Assembly: GCA_964348085.1 (NCBI GenBank)
Contig: CAYGBI010000052.1
Coordinates: 1 to 27,986, forward strand
Direction: 5' to 3'
Source of the DNA: VXYL01 sp964348085
GTDB taxonomy: Bacteria; Pseudomonadota; Gammaproteobacteria; Pseudomonadales; Azotimanducaceae
DNA: 27,986 bases
Positions 1 through 6,720 of this stretch are shown here, one piece after another (within the stretch, counting starts at the first letter, position 1; every line of letters starts with the position of its first letter). The translations under genes were made by a program, and so were the position numbers. The notes beneath the pieces are model-generated. The model was not told the origin of the DNA, searched no databases, and was given only the letters and a program-made list of their open reading frames with translations.

Positions 1-239
1 AACTCGTCACGGAAACGATCCCTTCGCGGGTGGCGGACGACAGCGCGTTCCGCAACGCGCACCGCAACTCGGACGAGCAGAATGCCAAGATCGAGCACGA
101 TAGGGCGCTGCTCCGGGTCATGACGTCAATAATGAAGGACGACGCGCAGTTGTTTAAGCAGTTCATGGACAACGACGGATTCAAGCGCTGGATGACGGAT
201 GCGGTGTTTGCCTTGTCGTATGAGCGGCCCGCCGGATGA
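1..239 (+). CDS. hsdR: Type I restriction enzyme R subunit (HsdR), C-terminal end only
   Basis: This reading frame is open to the left edge of the window and ends at TGA 237-239, so only the last 78 or so residues of a longer protein are visible. The segment contains NSDEQNAKIEHDRAL, then DAQLFKQFMDN and RWMTDAVFALSYE. This order matches the extreme C-terminus of type I restriction endonuclease R subunits as I know them from memory. HsdR is the DNA translocase and nuclease of the HsdRMS complex, and the C-terminal helical region binds the methyltransferase core. The helicase and nuclease domains, and hsdM and hsdS, would lie to the left if present. A GTG at 30 could be read as a start, but the conserved sequence continues upstream of it, so I treat the gene as partial. 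Family assignment rests on a short region. Confidence 0.72.
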   Translation, partial: LVTETIPSRVADDSAFRNAHRNSDEQNAKIEHDRALLRVMTSIMKDDAQLFKQFMDNDGFKRWMTDAVFALSYERPAG

Positions 240-311
240 GACAGGAGTGCGTGATGGGACGGCGGCTGATACGCTCACTCTCTTTGCGTGGGGGCGTAGC
301 GCAAAGGCAAC

Positions 312-941
312 GTGGAAGCTGAATCGAAGGGCATCGTTTACGTGCTGACGAACCCGGCGATGCCGGGCTTGGTCAAGATAGGAAAGACCGCCCGGGATGA
401 CGTGAACATACGGCTTGAGGAGCTGTATGGGACAGGAGTTCCCGTGCCGTTCGAGTGCGCCTTCGCCGGCAAGGTGGACGACCATAACAAGGTGGAGGTC
501 GCGCTGCACCGTGCGTTCGGTCCCTACCGGTACAACCCGAGGCGGGAGTTCTTCGCGATCGAGCCGGATCAGGCCATCGTGCTACTTGAGTTGCTAGTGT
601 CGGAAGTGGTGACTACGCAAGTCTCCGAGGAGGCCGAGCGCGTGGACCCACAGTCCAAGGAAGCTAGCGACAAGCTCAACAATCAGCGTAGGCCGAACTT
701 TAACTTCACCGAGATGGGAGTGCCGAAAGGCGCGGAGTTGGTGTTCGCCAAAGGGGGTGAGCACCGGTGTCGCGTGGTGGATGATCGGCAAGTGGAGTAC
801 GAAGGGGAGGTTTGCTCGCTGTCGAAGTTAACTCGGCGGCTACTCGGTAGGTCGCGCCACGTGCCGCCTATACCGAACTGGCTATACGACGGCAGGAGTC
901 TCTCGGACATCTACAACGAGACCTATACTCGGCCCATGTGA
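312..941 (+). CDS. GIY-YIG nuclease family protein with C-terminal DNA-binding-like domain
   Basis: The 209-residue protein opens with a GIY-YIG type fold of the T5orf172 kind. IVYVLT (8-13) is the GIY strand and VKIGKT (21-26) the YIG strand. R34, H66 and E79 (in RREFFAI) sit where catalytic Arg, His and metal-binding Glu are expected, so the nuclease appears intact. After a charged linker (about 105-127) a second region (129-205) carries NFTEMGVPKG and LSDIYNETY, which I recall from proteins near restriction genes; its function is unknown to me. The GTG start at 312 is chosen because AAAGG lies at 304-308 and the GIY strand begins just after it. The gene follows the hsdR end by 72 bp on the same strand, suggesting an accessory role in restriction or another defence function. 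A homing-type or repair nuclease is the alternative. Confidence 0.75.
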   Translation: MEAESKGIVYVLTNPAMPGLVKIGKTARDDVNIRLEELYGTGVPVPFECAFAGKVDDHNKVEVALHRAFGPYRYNPRREFFAIEPDQAIVLLELLVSEVVTTQVSEEAERVDPQSKEASDKLNNQRRPNFNFTEMGVPKGAELVFAKGGEHRCRVVDDRQVEYEGEVCSLSKLTRRLLGRSRHVPPIPNWLYDGRSLSDIYNETYTRPM

Positions 942-1459
942 AATCGTAGTGGGGTGACGGCACTTGTAGGAACAGCGGGTGCCTCGGCTCGACTGGGATA
1001 TGCGTGTATGCCTTCAACGCGCGCTTGCTAGCGACACTCCGTCGCGCAGAGTTCGAGGATTCCGCCAAAACATGCTTCTGCTTGCTGTCGTTGGTTAGCA
1101 CGGCTCTTGCTCCCTTTATCGGTCCCCATGGCGGCTGGCCTCGGCACCCCAATACCCAATAGGAGAAGGAAACCGCCCGGCGCGGGCAGTTCGAGAGGTT
1201 CGCGCCAAGTTTACGGTGGCTGGGCTGTGGCTCGTCGGTGGCGAGCAGGGTCGTCAAAGCGGTCCATGTGGGAAGAAGCTGACTGGCGAGACGCTGCGCA
1301 GGTGTTCGAACAGCCGTCGGGCACCGAGCCGTTGCCAGCGGGTTTCAGTGAGTTCGCCAGCGACACGCCACGCGAAGCCCCGAAGCCTCAGCCATCCGTG
1401 CCGTTATCTGTAGTAGCATACAGTGTTGCAGGTCTCGTCATTCGCGGCGCCTACTGTCG
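942..1459 (+). other. 518-bp stretch without a convincing gene
   Basis: No frame on either strand gives a protein I recognise or one with a plausible start and ribosome-binding site. The short open frames here have shadow-like composition. The right end should hold the promoter of the methyltransferase gene and contains the palindrome listed at 1408-1423. The stretch separates the hsdR/GIY-YIG pair from the second restriction-modification pair, and may be a scar between two independently acquired defence cassettes. That last point is inference. Confidence 0.5.
1408..1423. promoter_or_regulatory. SOS-box-like palindrome (CTGT-N8-ACAG) upstream of the methyltransferase
   Basis: The sequence CTGTAGTAGCATACAG has the exact CTGT-N8-ACAG core of the enterobacterial LexA site, with 5-base arms CTGTA/TACAG. 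It lies 36 bp before the ATG at 1460, a sensible operator position. The flanks and centre match the 20-base consensus poorly compared with the dinB site in this window. It could instead be an operator for another regulator, including the methyltransferase itself, or a chance match. Confidence 0.4.
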
Positions 1460-2803
1460 ATGCAAAGCCCTCCCAACTCTGAATTCATCCGCTCAGTCGG
1501 CGAGGGCAGCGTTCGGCGTAGGCCGTCTGTCGTGGATGTCTTCGCCGGCGCCGGCGGGCTGAGTCTCGGCTTCGAGCAGGCGGGGTTCGACATCGTTGCG
1601 GCGGTTGAGCTCGACCCTATCCACGCGGCAACGCACGCCTTCAACTTCCCTCGATGCGCGAAATCGTTGTGCGCCGATGCGACTGCGCTCCGAGGAGTGG
1701 ACATCGTGCGCGACTTGCCCGGCGGTGTGGATGTCGTGGTCGGAGGAGCACCGTGCCAAGGGTTCTCCATGATTGGCAAGCGCGCACTCGACGATCCGCG
1801 CAACGAACTGATCCGGCACTTCCTTCGCCTCGTAATCGAGCTTCGGCCCGCCGTCTTCGTGCTTGAGAACGTGCGCGGGCTCACCGTCGGCAAGCACCGA
1901 CAACTGCTCGACGAGGTGATGGCGGAGTGTCAGGACGCGGGGTACTCGGTGGCGCTCCCGTGGCAGGTTCTCAATGCCCGAGACTATGGCGTTCCCCAAG
2001 ACCGTCGACGGCTATTCCTGCTCGGTGCTAGGGATGTTGCGGTTCCGCGCTACCCGCTGCCCGAAGTTCTGTCTCAGCCGCCGACCTGCACCGACGCGTT
2101 GGACGACCTGCCCAACGCGGAAGCGTTCGACGATCTGATTTATTCCGACGCCGTACGCGTCGAGCAGGACACGGCCGACGCCCTCAGTGCCTATGCCAAG
2201 GAGATGGCGTGTCTAAGCAACGATGCTTGGCACTATGGCTATGTCCGGGAGTGGGACCGTAACCTGCTGACGGCGAGCCGCCGTACCGCACACACAGAAA
2301 TCTCCCGGCGACGTTTTCGAGAGACGCGACACGGCACCGTCGAACCTATCTCCAGGTTGTACAAGCTCGCGCCGAACGGGGTCTCCAATACCTTACGTGC
2401 CGGAACGGACTCCGCTAGGGGTGCGTTCACGAGTCCGCGACCGATTCACTACCGAGACGACCGTTGCGTCACCGTCCGGGAAATGGCGCGCCTGCACGGT
2501 TTTCCAGACTGGTTTCGCTTTCATGTCACGAAGTGGCACGGCGCACGGCAGATCGGCAACGCCGTACCGCCACCATTGGCTAGGGCGGTCGCCACATCGG
2601 TGCGGGAAGCGCTTGGTGTGGCGCCGACGTTGCCAAGCGGCTCAATCCCACTCGGCGCCACTCGACTTCTCGAAATGGGTATGACCGAAGCCGCTGCCTA
2701 TTGGGGCGTAGACGTCCCCATCGCCAAGCGGGACCGTAAGAGCGGCGCTACCAAGCGCAAGCAACAGGACATAGAGCGAGAACGCATGGCGACCGCTGCG
2801 TGA
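1460..2803 (+). CDS. DNA (cytosine-5-)-methyltransferase
   Basis: This 447-residue protein transfers a methyl group from S-adenosylmethionine to C5 of cytosine in DNA. The motifs occur in the standard order: motif I DVFAGAGGLSLGF (26-38), motif IV with the catalytic cysteine GGAPCQGFS (95-103, Cys99), motif VI ENVRG (136-140), motif VIII QDRRRLFLLG (180-189), motif IX-like RLHGFPDWF (344-352), and motif X RQIGNAVPP (363-371). The target-recognition region lies roughly between 200 and 330. No clear Shine-Dalgarno precedes ATG 1460, but later starts would cut into motif I. The TGA stop overlaps the GTG of the nuclease-like gene (GTGA, 2800-2803), so the two are almost certainly co-translated as a type II restriction-modification pair. 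The recognition sequence cannot be read from this. A basic tail after about 420 is extra to the core. Confidence 0.93.
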   Translation: MQSPPNSEFIRSVGEGSVRRRPSVVDVFAGAGGLSLGFEQAGFDIVAAVELDPIHAATHAFNFPRCAKSLCADATALRGVDIVRDLPGGVDVVVGGAPCQGFSMIGKRALDDPRNELIRHFLRLVIELRPAVFVLENVRGLTVGKHRQLLDEVMAECQDAGYSVALPWQVLNARDYGVPQDRRRLFLLGARDVAVPRYPLPEVLSQPPTCTDALDDLPNAEAFDDLIYSDAVRVEQDTADALSAYAKEMACLSNDAWHYGYVREWDRNLLTASRRTAHTEISRRRFRETRHGTVEPISRLYKLAPNGVSNTLRAGTDSARGAFTSPRPIHYRDDRCVTVREMARLHGFPDWFRFHVTKWHGARQIGNAVPPPLARAVATSVREALGVAPTLPSGSIPLGATRLLEMGMTEAAAYWGVDVPIAKRDRKSGATKRKQQDIERERMATAA

Positions 2804-3588
2804 GCGTCTACCAACGTATCGTTGAGCGGGTCTTCTTGGACCGATACCAACCCGGGGACGTCGAAGTCGCCTTTCGCAGGCAGGATCTCGTCGAAGCTGC
2901 TGAAGCGCTCGGACTACCTGTTCCCAAGAACCTCGGTGACGTTCTCTACGCGTTCCGTTCTCGAAGGTCTTTACCCGAGTCCGTAGCGCAAACCGCTTCC
3001 GCCGGCAAACAGTGGTCCATCCGCGGCACCGGACCGGGAGCCTACAAGTTCCGTCTTGTGACTGCGAGTAGAGTGGTGCCGAATCCTGCCCTCCTAACGA
3101 TCAAGATTCCGGATGCAACGCCGGAGATCGTCTCTGCGCATGCCATGTCGGACGAACAGGCGCTCCTCGCTAGAGTCCGCTACAACCGTCTGGTGGACAT
3201 TTTCTTGGGCGTGTCCGCCTACTCGCTCCAGAGCCACCTCAGAACCAGTGTTCGAGATGTCGGCCAAATCGAGATAGACGAGATATACGTCGCCGTCGAT
3301 AGCGCAGGAAGGCAGTTCGTGTTGCCTGTTCAGGCTAAGGGCGGCAACGACCAGTTGACGGTGGAACAGTCCGAGCAGGATTTCTTGTGGTGTCGGCAGA
3401 GGCTTCCTGATCTGATTTGCCGTCCCGTGCTTACCCAATTCGCCGAAGCCGAGCTAATCGCGATGTTCGAGGTGACTATGGCGGACGACGAACTCAGGAT
3501 CGTGCAAGAGAAGCACTATCGGCTCGTCCCGGCATCGGATGTGAGCCGGGAAGACCTGCTGCGGTATCGCAACACCGCAGTGGCCTAG
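2800..3588 (+). CDS. Probable type II restriction endonuclease, PD-(D/E)XK-like
   Basis: I do not recognise the exact family of this 262-residue protein. Its second half has a likely PD-(D/E)XK nuclease core: IEIDEIYVAVD (157-167) followed by LPVQAKGG (175-182). This gives D160 (or E158) and a QxK motif (Q178, K180) at normal spacing; Q replaces the usual D/E, a variant known in restriction enzymes. YSLQSHLRTSV (141-151) may contact DNA or support the active site. The N-terminal 90 residues look helical and may recognise DNA. GTG 2800 overlaps the methyltransferase stop by four bases, which is the main argument that this is its cognate endonuclease. The alternative is a methyl-directed or repair nuclease. 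Third-position GC appears lower than in the housekeeping genes, in keeping with horizontal transfer. The next gene begins only 22 bp downstream. Confidence 0.7.
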   Translation: MSVYQRIVERVFLDRYQPGDVEVAFRRQDLVEAAEALGLPVPKNLGDVLYAFRSRRSLPESVAQTASAGKQWSIRGTGPGAYKFRLVTASRVVPNPALLTIKIPDATPEIVSAHAMSDEQALLARVRYNRLVDIFLGVSAYSLQSHLRTSVRDVGQIEIDEIYVAVDSAGRQFVLPVQAKGGNDQLTVEQSEQDFLWCRQRLPDLICRPVLTQFAEAELIAMFEVTMADDELRIVQEKHYRLVPASDVSREDLLRYRNTAVA

Positions 3589-3610
3589 CGCTTGGCCGCT
3601 TCGTTGTAGC

Positions 3611-4372
3611 GTGAGTTCCTCCATGCTGAGCGGCGCCTTGCCGCGGGCGGTGCGCGTGTTGACTCGGCGCGTGTTCGGTGCGTTGCGCGATCTCGCGCCC
3701 ATCATCGCCGTCATCGCGTTCTTTCAGATCGTCATCTTGCAGCAGCCGTTCCCTAATCTGATGGCCGTCGCGACGGGCCTCTTGTGCGTGGTGGCTGGGC
3801 TCGCGCTGTTCATCCAAGGGTTGGAGAGCGGTCTGTTTCCGCTCGGCGAAGCGATCGCCCAGGCTTTCGCCAAGAAGGGCAGCGCGACGCTGTTGCTCGT
3901 GTTCGCGTTTTGCTTGGGCTTCGGCACCACGGTGGCCGAACCGGCGCTCATTGCCATCGCGGGGGAGGCCGCCGAAGTCGCGGCGGAAGCTGGTTTTATC
4001 GCCGCCGACGAGACGACGCAGGCGTCCTACGCATACAACCTGCGCATGGTGGTGGCGGTGTCGGTGGGGGTCGCCATCGTGCTCGGCGTATTGCGCATCT
4101 TGATGGGCTGGCCCATCCATCGGCTGATCATCGGCGGCTATGTGCTGGTCACGACGATGACTCTGTTCGCGCCGGAGGAGATTATCGGCGTCGCCTACGA
4201 TGCCGGCGGCGTCACCACCAGCACCATCACCGTGCCCTTGGTTACCGCACTAGGTGTTGGCCTCGCCACCTCGATCAAGGGCCGCAACCCCATGCTCGAC
4301 GGCTTCGGCTTGATCGCTTTCGCCAGTCTCACGCCGATGGTGTTCGTCTTGGTCTTCGGCATGGTGGCGTAG
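3611..4372 (+). CDS. DUF1538 family membrane protein (first of pair)
   Basis: A 253-residue, strongly hydrophobic protein with about six or seven membrane spans. Two signature stretches identify DUF1538: FGTTVAEPAL (104-113) after a span, and AYDAGGVTTSTITVPL (195-210). Both are rich in small and hydroxyl residues and could line an ion or solute path. The function is not established as far as I know, and a transporter or channel role is inference. GTG 3611 gives a short polar N-terminus; ATG 3623 is also possible, and neither has a strong ribosome-binding site. The stop is one base before the next GTG, which encodes a second DUF1538 protein with the same two motifs. My recollection is that many bacteria carry this family as one protein of about 500 residues with both halves, so this pair would be the split form. 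Confidence 0.82.
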   Translation: MSSSMLSGALPRAVRVLTRRVFGALRDLAPIIAVIAFFQIVILQQPFPNLMAVATGLLCVVAGLALFIQGLESGLFPLGEAIAQAFAKKGSATLLLVFAFCLGFGTTVAEPALIAIAGEAAEVAAEAGFIAADETTQASYAYNLRMVVAVSVGVAIVLGVLRILMGWPIHRLIIGGYVLVTTMTLFAPEEIIGVAYDAGGVTTSTITVPLVTALGVGLATSIKGRNPMLDGFGLIAFASLTPMVFVLVFGMVA

Positions 4373-4373
4373 C

Positions 4374-5192
4374 GTGGACTTCCTCGCCACGTTCGCCGAG
4401 ACGGCTTGGTCCACCGTGCTGGACGTGGTGCCCATCGTCGGCATTCTGGTGTTGTTCCAACTGGTCGTGTTGCGGCAGAAGCCGCCCAACCTCGGCCGTA
4501 TCGTCTCCGGTTTCCTCTGCGTGCTGCTCGGTTTGACGCTGTTTTTGATTGGCCTTGAGCAGGCGCTGTTCCCGATTGGCGAGACGATGGCGCGTCAACT
4601 CACCGCCGCGCAGGCGGTTGACGCGAGCGCGACGACCGGTGTGGTGTGGAGCGACTATCTGCTCGTATACGCCTTCGCGGCCGCCATAGGCTTTGCCACC
4701 ACGGTGGCGGAGCCCTCGCTGATCGCCGTGGCGTTGAAGGCCGAGGAGGTGTCGGGCGGCACGGTAGGGGCTTGGGGCTTGCGCATCGCCGTCGCCGTCG
4801 GTGTGGCCGTCGGCGTGGCGCTCGGTGCTTTCCGCATCGTCACCGGGACGCCGCTGCCTTGGTATATCGCCGCCGCCTATGTGGTGGTGATCGGGCAGAC
4901 CTTTCTTGCCTCGCGAACCATCGTGCCGCTTGCCTACGACAGTGGAGGCGTCACCACATCCACGGTTACCGTGCCGGTGGTCGCCGCCTTGGGGCTGGGC
5001 CTCGCCGCCAACGTGCCCGGCCGCAGCCCGCTGATCGACGGCTTCGGTCTCATTGCGTTTGCGAGCGTGTTCCCCATCATGTCGGTACTTGGCTACGCCT
5101 TGGCGGCGTCTTGGTGGAGCCGTCGCGGTCGTGGACAAACTCGGTCCGGCACCAGCCGTGAACCTGCCTCTGGCGCAACGAAGGGAGATTGA
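4374..5192 (+). CDS. DUF1538 family membrane protein (second of pair)
   Basis: A 272-residue membrane protein paralogous to the preceding gene. It repeats the motifs as GFATTVAEPSL (106-116) and AYDSGGVTTSTVTVPV (187-202), and shares the PPNLGRIVSGFLCVLLG-like early span and the DGFGLIAFAS span near the end. An acidic loop (about 80-92) sits before the first motif. The last 25 residues are polar and basic and probably cytoplasmic. The two proteins likely assemble as a heterodimer with pseudo-twofold symmetry. GTG 4374 follows the previous stop by one base, so expression is coupled. The 3' end of the gene carries the ribosome-binding site (GGGAG, 5183-5187) of the PII-like gene. Transported substrate unknown. 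Confidence 0.82.
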   Translation: MDFLATFAETAWSTVLDVVPIVGILVLFQLVVLRQKPPNLGRIVSGFLCVLLGLTLFLIGLEQALFPIGETMARQLTAAQAVDASATTGVVWSDYLLVYAFAAAIGFATTVAEPSLIAVALKAEEVSGGTVGAWGLRIAVAVGVAVGVALGAFRIVTGTPLPWYIAAAYVVVIGQTFLASRTIVPLAYDSGGVTTSTVTVPVVAALGLGLAANVPGRSPLIDGFGLIAFASVFPIMSVLGYALAASWWSRRGRGQTRSGTSREPASGATKGD

Positions 5193-5196
5193 CGCC

Positions 5197-5547
5197 GTGA
5201 AGATGAAGCTGATCGTCGCCTTGGTGAATGAAGGCAAGACAAGTGACGTGATCGATGCCGCGCGCAAGGCCGGCGCCACCGGCGCGACGGTGGTAACGAG
5301 TGTGCGCGGCGAGGGGCTGAAGCCGAGCAAGACCTTCCTCGGCCTCGATTTCTCGGCGACCGCGGAGCTGCTGCTGTTTCTGGTGGTGGAAAATCGAGCG
5401 CGGGAGATACTGGAGTGCATACGGGATGCCGCCCGGCTCGATGACGAACCGGGTGCTGGGGTTGCGTTTCAACTCGCCGTCGAGGACGTGGTGGGGTTGA
5501 CGACGCAAATGCAAGTGATTCGAGAAAATGTAGGGAGCGGTCTGTGA
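5197..5547 (+). CDS. PII-like signalling protein of the DUF1538 operon
   Basis: A 116-residue protein with the ferredoxin-like PII fold. It has MKLIVALV (3-10), the ARKAGATGATVVTSVRGEG turn (22-40) leading into the T-loop, AELLLFLVVENR (56-67) and a C-terminal AVEDVVGL strand (94-101). PII proteins are trimers that bind ATP/ADP and often 2-oxoglutarate and press their T-loops onto a target such as a transporter. The T-loop region (37-56) has no tyrosine, so GlnD-type uridylylation is unlikely. The usual TGxxGDGKI B-loop is replaced by DDEPGAGVAF (82-91), and the C-terminal arginines are missing, so ligand binding must differ. GTG 5197 is chosen because GGGAG stands nine bases before it; ATG 5203 is also possible. 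Its place behind two membrane proteins suggests it gates them, as GlnK gates AmtB. Confidence 0.8.
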   Translation: MKMKLIVALVNEGKTSDVIDAARKAGATGATVVTSVRGEGLKPSKTFLGLDFSATAELLLFLVVENRAREILECIRDAARLDDEPGAGVAFQLAVEDVVGLTTQMQVIRENVGSGL

Positions 5548-5942
5548 ACGCGAGTGAGACGATGCGGGTCCGAGACGCGATGACTACGGAACTGCGCGTG
5601 GTCGATGGTTTGGCCACCGTCGCGGAGGCCGTGGGCTTAATGAAGCGTCACGCCGTCAGTTCGTTGGTGGTCGCCCGCCGGGACGCCGACGACGAAGTGG
5701 GGTTGGTGGAAGTGGCTGATATCGCCACCGAGGTGGTCGCCAAAAATCGGCCGCCCGAGCGCGTGAATGTCTACGAGGTGATGACCAAGCCCGTGGTTAC
5801 CCTGCCTGCTGACATGCTCGTGCGCTACGCGGTGCGCCTGCTCGGCCAACTCGGTCTGTCGCGAGCCGTGGTCGTGAACGACGAACGCGATGCCGTGGGC
5901 ATGGTGACGTTGCGCGACTTGGTATTGGCGAACATCGGTTAA
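5544..5942 (+). CDS. Two-CBS-domain protein
   Basis: A 132-residue protein made only of a tandem pair of CBS domains (a Bateman module). The first runs from VRDAMTTELRVVDG (8-21) to GLVEVADIATEVV (53-65); the second from VYEVMTKPVVTLPAD (75-89) to GMVTLRDLVLANIG. Such modules bind adenine nucleotides and regulate partner enzymes, channels and transporters. The GTG start overlaps the stop of the PII-like gene in a GTGA, so the two are translated together. With the two DUF1538 genes this makes one operon having two nucleotide-sensing proteins of different folds. No other domain is attached, so the partner must be reached by protein contact. Identification of the fold is firm, and the target is inference. 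Confidence 0.9.
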   Translation: MNASETMRVRDAMTTELRVVDGLATVAEAVGLMKRHAVSSLVVARRDADDEVGLVEVADIATEVVAKNRPPERVNVYEVMTKPVVTLPADMLVRYAVRLLGQLGLSRAVVVNDERDAVGMVTLRDLVLANIG

Positions 5943-6008
5943 GCGCCGGCAAGCACAGGTGCGGTAGGCGAGCACTCGACGTTGCCCGACAGTTCGCCGG
6001 CAAACGAA

Positions 6009-6030
6009 AAGGCGCCGATAAGGACGCCTT
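6009..6030 (-). terminator. Possible rho-independent terminator, minus strand
   Basis: Read on the minus strand, AAGGCGTC and GGCGCCTT pair as an 8-bp stem (one G-T wobble) around a 6-base loop, followed by TTCGTTTG, so the stem end plus the next bases give a short T-rich tract. It lies about 195 bases downstream of the tRNA-Gly 3' end and could end that transcript. It may also act weakly for the plus-strand CBS operon, although no T tract follows in that direction. Confidence 0.35.
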
Positions 6031-6225
6031 CGCCAGCCGACCAGCGAAGGTGCTCGCCAAGACGCAGAGACGTTACCGCACCCGCGAGCATCGCCGGAGC
6101 ATGTGTTATCGCATTGGGTAGCCGAGGTCGCCGCTCACTTGCGGCGGTAGTGCGCCGTTCGCCGGTTTCGGGTTTCGCAAGGTACGCAAAGCAAGGAACG
6201 ATGTTGCGACAGGCGCGACAAGGTT

Positions 6226-6301
6226 TGGAGCGGGAAACGGGACTTGAACCCGCGACCCCAACCTTGGCAAGGTTGTGCTCTACCGGCTGAGCTATTCCCG
6301 C
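6226..6301 (-). tRNA. tRNA-Gly (anticodon GCC)
   Basis: The minus strand reads GCGGGAATAGCTCAG at the 5' end, with the 7-bp acceptor stem GCGGGAA/TTTCCCGC closing at the 3' end. The anticodon loop centres on CTTGCCAA, with anticodon GCC at 6266-6268. The T arm is GCGGGTTCAAGTCCCGT. The encoded 3' CCA occupies 6226-6228, giving 76 nt. All four arms fold, and the sequence is close to bacterial glycine tRNAs reading GGC/GGU. It stands alone between the CBS operon and the ferredoxin gene, with no other tRNA in the window. No integrase or duplicated tRNA end is visible, so there is no sign that it serves as an attachment site here. Confidence 0.97.
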
Positions 6302-6380
6302 GACGGTCGGCGCAGTGTGCCCCATCGCACACCGGAATGCAAAGCGAGTGCGGCGGTTTGGAGGCCGGCGAATCACATCT

Positions 6381-6698
6381 ATGTCGCTCACCGTCCGCTT
6401 TGTACATCCCGATGGTCGCGCCGAAACCCACACTGCCCGTTGTGGCGAGACGGTCATGGACTGCGCCGTGGACAACGGGGTAGCCGGCATCCGCGCACAG
6501 TGCGGCGGCGGCTGCACCTGCTCGACCTGCCACGCTTTGGTGGACGAGCGCTGGTTTCCGCAGGTCGGTGCGCCGGTCGGCGACGAGGCGGACATCTTGG
6601 CGTTCGTGCCCGAGCGACAGCCGCGTAGCCGTCTGACCTGCCAGATTGTCCTGCGCGCAGACCTCGACGGGCTCGTCCTTCACATTCCGCCGGAGTAG
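6381..6698 (+). CDS. [2Fe-2S] ferredoxin, adrenodoxin/putidaredoxin type
   Basis: A 105-residue electron carrier. The cluster ligands are Cys41, Cys47 and Cys50 in QCGGGCTCSTCH (C-x5-C-x2-C), with the fourth ligand Cys87 in SRLTCQI. The sequence between, VDERWFPQVGAP and EADILAFVP, is typical of the vertebrate-type ferredoxins that serve cytochrome P450s, Rieske oxygenases or Fe-S assembly. ATG 6381 is chosen because the conserved beta strand SLTVRFVHPDG begins right after it; an upstream in-frame ATG would add a basic, non-conserved leader. The redox partner is not next door: the following gene is a convergent MATE pump 22 bp away. There is no CXXC repeat or second cluster. Confidence 0.93.
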   Translation: MSLTVRFVHPDGRAETHTARCGETVMDCAVDNGVAGIRAQCGGGCTCSTCHALVDERWFPQVGAPVGDEADILAFVPERQPRSRLTCQIVLRADLDGLVLHIPPE

Positions 6699-6720
6699 CG
6701 GCTCGTGGCGCTCGGCGTCG

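Noticed and set aside
422..435. CTGT...ACAG palindrome-like sequence inside the GIY-YIG gene
   Set aside because: Spacer is 5 bases rather than the 8 of a LexA site, and it is inside coding sequence.
868..1257. 129-residue minus-strand open frame over the gap before the methyltransferase
   Set aside because: No motif, no ribosome-binding site, and it overlaps the end of the GIY-YIG gene; composition looks like non-coding sequence.
4329..5420. Long minus-strand frame opposite the DUF1538 genes
   Set aside because: His/Arg/Gly-rich product typical of an antisense shadow of GC-rich coding DNA; the plus strand has clear family motifs.
6226..6301. tRNA-Gly as an integration site for the left-hand island
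   Set aside because: No integrase, no duplicated tRNA 3' end, and the DUF1538 operon lies between it and the defence genes.
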